From Chloroflexota bacterium (lineage in GTDB: Bacteria > Chloroflexota > UBA5177 > JANWHV01), in NCBI GenBank assembly GCA_025450255.1, contig JANWHV010000156.1, forward strand, positions 1-8,936: 8,936 nt of DNA, written 5' to 3'. Each line of letters opens with the position of its first letter. Position 1 is the first letter of the stretch. Of this stretch, positions 1 through 5,915 are shown piece by piece. The translations under genes were made by a program, and so were the position numbers. Below the pieces are notes generated by a model that worked only from the letters and a program-made list of their open reading frames with translations, did not search any database and had not been told where the DNA came from.

Positions 1-25
1 CGAAGTGAACCGGCTGCTGGGCTAA
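1..25 (+). CDS. C-terminal tail of an upstream gene (partial)
   Basis: Reading from base 2 gives EVNRLLG followed by TAA at 23-25 and an adjacent in-line TAG. This looks like the last residues of a gene that begins left of the window. The piece is too short to identify a family. An alternative is that these bases are non-coding and the short open frame is chance; only sequence to the left would settle it. Confidence 0.35.
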
Positions 26-50
26 TAGTGTCGCCCGCGCTGAAGATTCA

Positions 51-70
51 CCGGGCAGGGCGCTCCCCGG
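51..70 (+). terminator. GC-rich hairpin after the upstream gene
   Basis: CCGGG at 51-55 is complementary to CCCGG at 66-70, giving a 5-bp GC stem with a 10-base loop about 25 bases after the TAA at 23-25. There is no T-run behind it, so it is not a classical intrinsic terminator. In GC-rich DNA such a stem can also arise by chance. Confidence 0.2.
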
Positions 71-244
71 CATCCAGAGCGTAGCTTTACCCTCAAATCC
101 GCGTCGCCGGCCACAAGCAACACGGAGCCCATGGAGTGCGAGGAGAGCGCGAGTGGCGGCGGTCGTGGGTAACGAACGAGTAGTCGAAGCGAGACGGCGC
201 GTGACCATCGGCCCGTCCGCGCACCGGCCATCCGGCCCTGGGAA

Positions 245-271
245 CTTCACGCCGATCCGGCTATCGTGAAG
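245..271. promoter_or_regulatory. 7-bp inverted repeat upstream of the Pat-like gene (operator candidate)
   Basis: CTTCACG (245-251) and CGTGAAG (265-271) form a perfect 7-bp dyad with a 13-base spacer, so the arm centres are 20 bases apart, about two helical turns. It ends 31 bases before the ATG at 303. The spacing suits a dimeric regulator, but it could also be an mRNA hairpin. The rest of 26-302 shows no convincing -35/-10 pair and no RNA gene that I recognise. Confidence 0.35.
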
Positions 272-302
272 GCGTGGCGTAGTGTGTAAAGGACGGTAGG
301 TC

Positions 303-2954
303 ATGGGTATGGCGGCGAGCTTCGCGCTCTTACGGGATGGCGGCCAGGTGCTGATCCGGCCATTGAAGCCGGATGACCGCCCGGAGCTGGAGCGGTTTTT
401 CGCTCGCCTCTCGCCGGAGAGCCGCGCCATGCGCTTCCACTCGGGCGGCGTTCGCATCGACGCCGCGCTTCTGGACCTGGCAAGCGCCGGCCACGTGCTG
501 GTCGCCGAACTGAGCGGGCGCCTGGTGGGGCATGCCCTGTATGTACCGTTGCGCGACCCTACCAGCGCCGAGGTGGCGATCGCCGTGGACGATGCCGAGC
601 AGGGCCGCGGCATCGGCACCGTGTTGCTCGAGCGCCTCTCGAATGATGCGCGCCGCCAGGGAATCACCCGGCTGCGCGCGCTGATCCTTGCCGCCAACTA
701 CTCGATGCTCACCATGCTGGCGGGGTTGGGCTTCCGCACCACCAGAACCTCGTCCCAGGGCGTGGTCGAGGTAGAGTTCGAGGTCCGTCCCAATCGTACC
801 TATCAAACACGCGCCGACGCGCGCATGCACACCGCCGCGGTGGCCTCGCTGGCGCCGCTGTTCCGCCCACGGACGGTAGCGGTGATTGGCGCTTCGCGGC
901 GTCCGGGAACCATTGGCCAGGCGGTATTCCGCAACCTGTTGGCCGGCGGCTTTAGCGGCACGGTCTACCCAGTCAACCCCCAGGCCGCTTCCGTGGCGGG
1001 CGTGCGGGCCTATCCCAGCGTGGCGGCCATCCCCGAAGCGATCGATCTGGCGGTAATCGTGGTGCCCGCCGCGGTGGTGCAGGCGGCGGCGGGCGAGTGC
1101 CTGGATGCCGGCGTGCGGGCGTTGGTGGTGATTTCGGCCGGCTTCGCCGAGGTTGGCGAAGAGGGGCGGCGCCGGCAAGCCGAGCTGCTCGATCTCTGCC
1201 GCGAGCGTGGCGCCCGCCTGGTCGGACCGAACTGCCTGGGCGTGCTGGTAAGCGACGAGCACGGCAGCATGAACGCCACCTTTGCCCCCACGCTTCCACC
1301 GGCCGGCGCCGTTTCCATCTCGTCGCAGTCGGGCGCGCTTGGCATCGCCATTCTGGAGCATGCGAAACGCCTGGGATTGGGCATCGCCTCGTTTATTTCC
1401 GTGGGCAACAAGGCGGATCTCTCGTCGAACGACCTGATCGAGTATTGGGAAGACGATGCGGCAACGGCGGTGATCGTGCTCTATCTGGAGTCGTTCGGCA
1501 ATCCGCGCCGGTTCGCCCGCATCGCCAGGCGCGTGAGCGCGCGCAAGCCAATCGTGGCGGTCAAAGGTGGGCGCAGTGGCGCGGGGCAGCGGGCCGCCGC
1601 CTCGCACACCGCGGCGCTTGCGGGCTCGGAGGTTGCCGTGGACGCGCTCTTCGCGCAGGCGGGCGTCACGCGCTGCGATACCCTGGAGGAGCTTTTCGAC
1701 GTAACCACCTTATTCGCCAACCAACCGCTCCCGGCCGGGAACAGGGTTGGGGTCATGACTAACGCGGGCGGCCTGGGCATCCTCTGCGCCGATGCCTGCG
1801 AGGCAAACGGGCTGGTGCTGCCGGTACTGGCAGCGGAGACCCAGGCGAAACTGCGTACGCTTCTGCCGGCGGAGGCGGGGACGAGCAATCCCGTGGACAT
1901 GCTGGCATCCGGTTCAGCCGAGAGTTACGGCGAGGTCCTGCGCGTATTGATCGCCGACCCCACTATCGACGCGGCGATCGTGCTCTTTATTCCGCCGTTG
2001 GTGACCGAGGCCGGGGCAGTGGCGCAGGCCCTGGTGGCGGCGTGCGCCCCTCCGCCCGCCAAGCCCGTGGTCGCCTGCTTCGTCGGCGCGCAGGGCACGC
2101 CGGAGGTGCTGCGGGGCGCTACGGTGATCCCATCCTACACCTTCCCCGAGGCCGCGGCGCGCGCGGTGGGCCACGCGGCGGCACGGACGGCGTGGCTGCG
2201 CCGCCCCGCGGGCGAGATACCGAACTATGAGGATATAGATCGGCAGGCGGCGCGCGCGGTTGTTGCCGCCGCGCTGGCGCGAGAGGAACGGCCATGGCTC
2301 ACGGCGGAAGAGGTGCGCCAGGTAATGAAGGCGTACGGCATACGCACACCCGAGGGCCGGATAGTGCGATCGGCGGTGGACACGGCGGCGGCCTGCCGCG
2401 AGCTTGGCGCGCCGGTCGCCGTCAAGTTGCTATCAAAAAGCGTGTTGCACAAATCCGACGTCGGCGGCGTGCATCTGGGCATCGGATCGCCGGAAGCGGC
2501 GGCGGCGGCTTACGAGGCGATTAGCGCCGCCCTGAAGCAACACGGCCTGTATGAGGCGATGGACGGCGCTCTGGTGCAACCGATGCTGACCGAGGGGGTG
2601 GAGTGCCTGGTGGGCGTGGTGAACGACCCCATATTCGGCCCGCTGATCGCCTTCGGCTCTGGCGGTGTCACCGCCGAAGTGATGGGCGATGTACGGTTTC
2701 GGCTGCACCCGCTGACCGACGTGGACGCGGACGAGCTCATCGCCAGCGTCAAGGTGGCCACGCTCTTGCGCGGCTTCCGCGGCAGCCCGCCGGCCGACGT
2801 GCCGGCTTTGCGAGACCTGTTGCTCCGCGTCTCGCGCCTGGTTGACGACATACCGGAGATCACGGAGATGGATCTGAACCCGGTGATGGCGGGCCCGGCG
2901 AGCAGCGGCACGGTGGTAGTCGACGCTCGTCTGCGAATGGAGCGCCCGGCGTAG
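303..2954 (+). CDS. GNAT acetyltransferase fused to NDP-forming acyl-CoA synthetase (class II Pat-like)
   Basis: An 883-residue cytoplasmic fusion. Residues about 14-160 are a GNAT domain with the acetyl-CoA-binding motif QGRGIG (100-105) and an acidic strand, AEVAIAV, near 89-95. Residues about 183-310 are a Rossmann CoA-binding domain (VIGAS at 194-198). About 330-640 are the succinyl-CoA-ligase-like domains, with AASHTAALAGS carrying the expected phosphohistidine, His435. About 660-883 are an ATP-grasp domain with VAVKLL, the HKSD motif (His716), FGSGG and EMDLNP. In the family, such proteins acetylate lysines, notably of AMP-forming acyl-CoA synthetases, while the synthetase half makes acyl-CoA and ATP from ADP and phosphate or acts as a sensor. 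The GNAT-first order matches the class II actinobacterial type rather than enterobacterial PatZ. No cyclic-nucleotide-binding domain is present. AAAGGA at 288-293 lies 9 bases before this ATG; the ATG at 309 is an alternative. No deacetylase or acetyl-CoA synthetase gene is nearby. Confidence 0.93.
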   Translation: MGMAASFALLRDGGQVLIRPLKPDDRPELERFFARLSPESRAMRFHSGGVRIDAALLDLASAGHVLVAELSGRLVGHALYVPLRDPTSAEVAIAVDDAEQGRGIGTVLLERLSNDARRQGITRLRALILAANYSMLTMLAGLGFRTTRTSSQGVVEVEFEVRPNRTYQTRADARMHTAAVASLAPLFRPRTVAVIGASRRPGTIGQAVFRNLLAGGFSGTVYPVNPQAASVAGVRAYPSVAAIPEAIDLAVIVVPAAVVQAAAGECLDAGVRALVVISAGFAEVGEEGRRRQAELLDLCRERGARLVGPNCLGVLVSDEHGSMNATFAPTLPPAGAVSISSQSGALGIAILEHAKRLGLGIASFISVGNKADLSSNDLIEYWEDDAATAVIVLYLESFGNPRRFARIARRVSARKPIVAVKGGRSGAGQRAAASHTAALAGSEVAVDALFAQAGVTRCDTLEELFDVTTLFANQPLPAGNRVGVMTNAGGLGILCADACEANGLVLPVLAAETQAKLRTLLPAEAGTSNPVDMLASGSAESYGEVLRVLIADPTIDAAIVLFIPPLVTEAGAVAQALVAACAPPPAKPVVACFVGAQGTPEVLRGATVIPSYTFPEAAARAVGHAAARTAWLRRPAGEIPNYEDIDRQAARAVVAAALAREERPWLTAEEVRQVMKAYGIRTPEGRIVRSAVDTAAACRELGAPVAVKLLSKSVLHKSDVGGVHLGIGSPEAAAAAYEAISAALKQHGLYEAMDGALVQPMLTEGVECLVGVVNDPIFGPLIAFGSGGVTAEVMGDVRFRLHPLTDVDADELIASVKVATLLRGFRGSPPADVPALRDLLLRVSRLVDDIPEITEMDLNPVMAGPASSGTVVVDARLRMERPA

Positions 2955-2993
2955 CTGCCTTGCCGGGGATCAGACGTCGCGGGCCGGCGACCG

Positions 2994-3250
2994 CTACGAG
3001 TTTTTCAGGTGCTCGATTTTGGCCGCCATCTCCGCGATGCGCTGGTCTTGATCGGCCTTATACCGTTGGTCCGCGGCAATTCGCCGATCTTGCTCGGCGA
3101 TGCGTCGATCGCGCTCGGCAAGCTGCAGGGCTTGCTCGGTAATTGAGGGGATGAGCGTGCCCGCGCCATCGTAAACGATGAGCCCACCACCGACGCCTCG
3201 GTATCGTCGGCCAACGCAAGGAACGCGCGGGGCAGGGTCGGCGCCGGCAT
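2994..3250 (-). pseudogene. Internally deleted, frameshifted remnant of a Uma2-family gene
   Basis: Two frames fit the two ends of one Uma2-type (DUF820) protein. From the ATG at 3250, with GGAGA 7 bases upstream, the frame reads MPAPTLPRAFLALADDTEAS and then VVG; this resembles Uma2 N-termini. Near 3180-3190 the likely frame changes to one reading GLIVYDGAGTLIPSITEQ, then a charged heptad tail (LAERDRRIAEQDRRIA and similar) ending EHLKNS at a TAG at 2994-2996. That matches the C-terminal strand and coiled-coil tail common in Chloroflexota Uma2 proteins. The PD-(D/E)XK-like core is absent. Family members are usually near 190-230 residues, so over 100 codons seem lost. Without the frame change, translation from 3250 gives 81 residues, ending at 3005. 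Alternative: a real small coiled-coil protein of up to 130 codons in the tail frame (ATG at 3386), for which I see no good start signal. The similarity is recalled, not searched. Confidence 0.5.
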
Positions 3251-3319
3251 CTGGGTCTCTCCGCCGGGCTGCCAGCAACCTGGCCGCATCGTACCGCACG
3301 ACGAGCCGGCAGGCTATGG

Positions 3320-3325
3320 AGTATA
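3320..3325 (-). promoter_or_regulatory. Possible -10 box of the Uma2 remnant
   Basis: On the minus strand TATACT lies about 70 bases upstream of the ATG at 3250. It is a five-of-six match to the -10 consensus. No good -35 hexamer sits 16-18 bases further upstream, so this is only a candidate. The remaining sequence between the remnant and the ATPase stop at 3437 holds no other feature that I can support. Confidence 0.25.
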
Positions 3326-3436
3326 CGCATACGCAAGTGGCACGAAGGTGTGATCCCAACGTGACGGGAATAGCGTGGCCGAGCAACTGGCATAGTCAAT
3401 GAGCATGCGATGGCTGGTTGCTAAGGGACTGTCGCC

Positions 3437-4813
3437 CTATCCGCTCAACCGTACGAAATAGCTGCGCACGGCGCGGTCGAGCAGCTCGCGGGACATGTGG
3501 GTGGGCAGATCTTCGTAGCGCGCCATGCTGAGCAGATGGTTGAGCAGATCACGCGGGTGGCAGGCTTGCGGCTCGCGCCCCGCTTCTTTGTAGTGCACGT
3601 CAAGCAGGTAATAAAAGGCGTCTTCACCCCATGCCACGTTTTTGGCCCTGGCGACACGCTTGAAAATCTCCTTGAACTGCTCCAATGTGGGCGGCAGGAC
3701 CTCAATCTTGTACTGCAAGCGGCGAAGGAACGCATCGTCGACCAGGCTTTCGGGCGCCAGGTTGGTCGAAAAGACGATCAACTCCTCGAACGGCACCTTG
3801 ATCTTGATGCCGGTCACCGTATTCAGGTAGTCGACATGCTTCTCCAACGGCACGATCCAGCGGTTCAGCAGGGCGGTGGGAGAGCACTGCTGCCGGCCAA
3901 AGTCGTCGATCAGGAACATGCCGCAGTTCGCCTTCATTTGCAGCGGCGCCTCGTATATCTTGCTCTCGCGGGAGTAAGTCAGGTCGAGCGCGTCCAGGGT
4001 AAGCTCGCCGCCCGCTATCACGGTCGGCCGTTTGGCGCGCACCCAGCGTTCGTCGACCCCACGCTCGGTCTCGGGTACGGCCTCGTGGATGGAGTCGTCG
4101 AATACGCGGATGACCTCGCCCTCGACATAAACGGCATAGGGGATATAGACGTCACCTCCCAGGCAGGTGGTGGCAATTTCGGCGATAGTCGTCTTGCCGT
4201 TGCCGGGAGCGCCGAAGACGAAGATCGATTCACCGGAGTTTATGGCGGGCCCCAATTGCTCCAGTACGCGGGGGGCCAGCACCATCTCGCTAAAGCGCTC
4301 CTCAACCACGGAGCGCGTCACCCGGGCGTCACGGGCACGCTGGTGGCTGACCAGGAAAACATAGTCGTCCAGCGTCACCGGGCAGACGCCCGCATACATT
4401 GAACGCTTCAGCAATTCCTGCACCTTGGCGTGCCCCTTGTCGGTGAGGATGTACCGGTAGCTGCTGCTGAGCGGACCAGAAGCGCCCTGCACCTCGATAA
4501 ACTTTCCCTGCTTCAGCGATTCCAGCAGCCCATCGACCACGTTGGAATAGGGTACGTGCAGATGGTGCGCCACCTGGGAGCCCTCGATGGTGCCGCGGAA
4601 ATAGATCACTTTCAAGATCAGGTCGGCGACAAAGGCCGCGTCCAGGCCCGTATCGCCGACACAGGTAACGCTGGGCGGCACCAGTGGCGGGCGCGTGGCG
4701 GGCGCCGTGACGGCGGGCGCGGGCGCCGCCGGGACACGAGGAACCGGCGCGACGACGGTTGGACGCGCCGGCACGCCCGCCGCCACGGCGCCGGACTCAA
4801 AGGTCAGAGCCAT
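3437..4813 (-). CDS. AAA+ ATPase with N-terminal winged-helix-like domain
   Basis: A 458-residue soluble protein. Residues 10-47 are a Pro/Ala/Val-rich, probably disordered tail. Residues about 55-135 look like a winged helix (helix-rich start, then SYRYILTDKGHAKVQELL). The AAA+ module follows: Walker A GAPGNGKT at 201-208, Walker B MFLIDDF at 299-305, sensor 1 within VFSTN (Asn351), and an arginine-finger-like pair at 364-365 in AFLRRLQYKIEV. The C-terminal part (about 375-458) fits an AAA+ lid plus a helical tail. By fold it should be an ATP-driven oligomer that remodels a protein or nucleic-acid partner; the partner is not evident. I recall similar uncharacterised ATPases in Chloroflexota and Acidobacteria but no named role. 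GGAAGG sits 8 bases before the ATG. It lies alone between the Uma2 remnant and the secreted-protein gene, with its own candidate promoter, so it is probably monocistronic. Confidence 0.88.
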   Translation of the reverse strand: MALTFESGAVAAGVPARPTVVAPVPRVPAAPAPAVTAPATRPPLVPPSVTCVGDTGLDAAFVADLILKVIYFRGTIEGSQVAHHLHVPYSNVVDGLLESLKQGKFIEVQGASGPLSSSYRYILTDKGHAKVQELLKRSMYAGVCPVTLDDYVFLVSHQRARDARVTRSVVEERFSEMVLAPRVLEQLGPAINSGESIFVFGAPGNGKTTIAEIATTCLGGDVYIPYAVYVEGEVIRVFDDSIHEAVPETERGVDERWVRAKRPTVIAGGELTLDALDLTYSRESKIYEAPLQMKANCGMFLIDDFGRQQCSPTALLNRWIVPLEKHVDYLNTVTGIKIKVPFEELIVFSTNLAPESLVDDAFLRRLQYKIEVLPPTLEQFKEIFKRVARAKNVAWGEDAFYYLLDVHYKEAGREPQACHPRDLLNHLLSMARYEDLPTHMSRELLDRAVRSYFVRLSG

Positions 4814-4895
4814 GTGTCATACCTTCCAAAGCGCGAAATATCCACCAACGCGCTCGTATTCCTGAGTGCCGGTGGATCCCAAGTGAGCGTACTTT

Positions 4896-4922
4896 ATCAT
4901 AGGCCCTCTGGTAACCACCCAA
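4896..4922 (-). promoter_or_regulatory. Candidate promoter of the AAA+ ATPase gene
   Basis: On the minus strand TATGAT (complement of 4896-4901) is a five-of-six -10 match. TTGGGT (complement of 4917-4922) lies 15 bases upstream as a weak, slightly close -35. The -10 box is 82 bases before the start codon at 4813. The short spacer keeps confidence low. Confidence 0.35.
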
Positions 4923-4946
4923 GTAGGGGATAGCCAGATCACGGTG

Positions 4947-4959
4947 ATCCAGGCCATCG
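4947..4959. promoter_or_regulatory. Perfect GATCAC-G-GTGATC dyad upstream of the ATPase promoter
   Basis: Two 6-bp arms flank one base, making a 13-base perfect dyad about 25 bases upstream of the candidate -35 of the ATPase gene. That position would suit an activator or repressor site. It could be chance, and no cognate regulator is encoded in the window. Confidence 0.3.
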
Positions 4960-5071
4960 TCATAGTCCTGTCACGGAACGATCATCACTCCGGCAGGAAA
5001 CCGCCCTCCACGCGCCGCATGCTGATGCGACTGGTTTTGACGCCGCCGAGTCAGTTGCCCTCTGACGGCAG

Positions 5072-5084
5072 CACGGAAACCGTG
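5072..5084 (-). terminator. Hairpin just after the secreted-protein gene
   Basis: CACGG (5072-5076) pairs with CCGTG (5080-5084) across a 3-base loop, starting 10 bases beyond the TAA of the minus-strand gene. A second dyad, CGCAT-GCTG-ATGCG, is at 5016-5029. Neither has a T-tract, so termination is a guess from position. The rest of the 281-base gap 4814-5094 holds the ATPase promoter candidate and no gene that I can support. Confidence 0.3.
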
Positions 5085-5094
5085 AACGCCGAGA

Positions 5095-5715
5095 TTACTT
5101 CCAGATTGTATTGATAGAGATCGCCCAGATGGCGGACGCTTTCTCGCCGCTCACAAGCGTGGCCTGCGTGGCGTACCAAACCTTGCCCTGCGCCTGCGGG
5201 TCGCCAAGCACGTAGCTCTTATCCGTACAGCCGTAATTGATGCGCTGCCGGCCAATGCCGCCCGTGGCCCCCGTGAGGAAGCCGCACATGACCCCGTCGC
5301 CAAGCTTCATCATCCACACCTGTTTCCCATGGGCCGGGAGGTGCGTGGGGAGCGGCTTGGCGAGCTTCAGGATAAAGCCGGCCGGCTTCGTGGGCGACGC
5401 GTCACAGATCACGGCGGTAGCGTGCGCCCTGGCGCTGAAGCAGGGATCGTAGATTTCGTTGCCGGCGATGCAGCGCCAGGCATCGGCGCGATCGAGCGCC
5501 GAGGACTCGCCCATGTCGCAGTTTCCCTTGATTGATGACTTCGGCGTGCCGGAAGGATGGAAGATAACCACGTTGGTAGCGCTCACCAGGCCAAGCGCGC
5601 CGGCGTCCGCGCCACGTGCCGAAGCCGGGCTGGATGCCGCGAGCATGCCGCTGCTCGCCAGAGCCAGGGAAAGAACCAACGCGCCGACCGCGCGCATGTG
5701 CCGGGACCGTGCCAT
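5095..5715 (-). CDS. Small secreted six-cysteine protein of unknown function
   Basis: A 206-residue protein with a clear Sec signal peptide: basic start (MARSRHMR), hydrophobic stretch about 9-27, and an ASA signal peptidase site with likely cleavage after Ala33. The mature part has exactly six cysteines (66, 82, 92, 104, 144, 163), an even number consistent with disulfide bonds outside the cell. The central stretch DAWRCIAGNEIYDPCFS, then VICD and LKLAKPLP, resembles a family of uncharacterised secreted proteins that I recall from Actinobacteria; no activity is known to me. No lipobox is visible, so it is probably released rather than lipid-anchored. GAGAGG lies 9 bases before the ATG at 5715; Met7 is an alternative start that would shorten the basic region. 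It is divergent from the VanW gene and may share its control region. Confidence 0.82.
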   Translation of the reverse strand: MARSRHMRAVGALVLSLALASSGMLAASSPASARGADAGALGLVSATNVVIFHPSGTPKSSIKGNCDMGESSALDRADAWRCIAGNEIYDPCFSARAHATAVICDASPTKPAGFILKLAKPLPTHLPAHGKQVWMMKLGDGVMCGFLTGATGGIGRQRINYGCTDKSYVLGDPQAQGKVWYATQATLVSGEKASAIWAISINTIWK

Positions 5716-5743
5716 GTGCCACTACCTCTCGTTTTGTCGCGGT

Positions 5744-5760
5744 GTCACCTAACACGTGAC
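5744..5760. promoter_or_regulatory. Nested inverted repeats upstream of the secreted-protein gene
   Basis: GTCAC (5744-5748) and GTGAC (5756-5760) form a dyad with a 7-base spacer. GTGT (5742-5745) and ACAC (5752-5755) form a second, overlapping one, and CACGTG (5753-5758) is itself palindromic. The site is 28-45 bases upstream of the minus-strand ATG at 5715, overlapping where its promoter should lie. It is an operator candidate from position and symmetry only. Confidence 0.35.
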
Positions 5761-5844
5761 CCTTGCGCTACTACAACGTGGGAGCCTGTTGCATGGTTAC
5801 ACCACCGTACTGACTATACCGCTCTATGTGGACGGGCGCGTCCT

Positions 5845-5863
5845 TACCATGCACCCTATGGTA
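5845..5863. promoter_or_regulatory. TACCAT-N7-ATGGTA dyad upstream of the VanW gene
   Basis: A perfect 6-bp inverted repeat with a 7-base spacer ends 52 bases before the ATG at 5916. TAGGAT at 5862-5867 fits a -10 box and would overlap one arm, though its -35 position is poor. A further pair, TTGCAT (5789-5794) and TATACC (5815-5820), is spaced 20 bases apart, too far to be a good promoter. Repressor binding here is inference. Confidence 0.35.
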
Positions 5864-5915
5864 GGATCACCGCGGCACGACAGCACTATCGAGCGAATGG
5901 GCGGGACGGAACAGG

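Noticed and set aside
22..231. Minus-strand 69-codon frame in the leader before the Pat-like gene
   Set aside because: Low-complexity Arg/Pro/Ser-rich sequence without known motif; codon pattern does not resemble the real genes here.
330..1607. Minus-strand 425-codon open frame opposite the Pat-like gene
   Set aside because: Composition is rich in His, Arg, Gly and Ala, it has no recognisable motif, and it lies fully antisense to a gene with strong domain evidence; this is a GC-rich shadow frame.
2955..2993. Bidirectional terminator between the Pat-like gene and the Uma2 remnant
   Set aside because: Only a GCCGG/CCGGC pair with a long loop is visible and there is no T-run on either strand.
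3497..4402. Plus-strand 301-codon open frame opposite the ATPase gene
   Set aside because: It overlaps the Walker A and B coding region antisense and has no motif or ribosome binding site that supports it.
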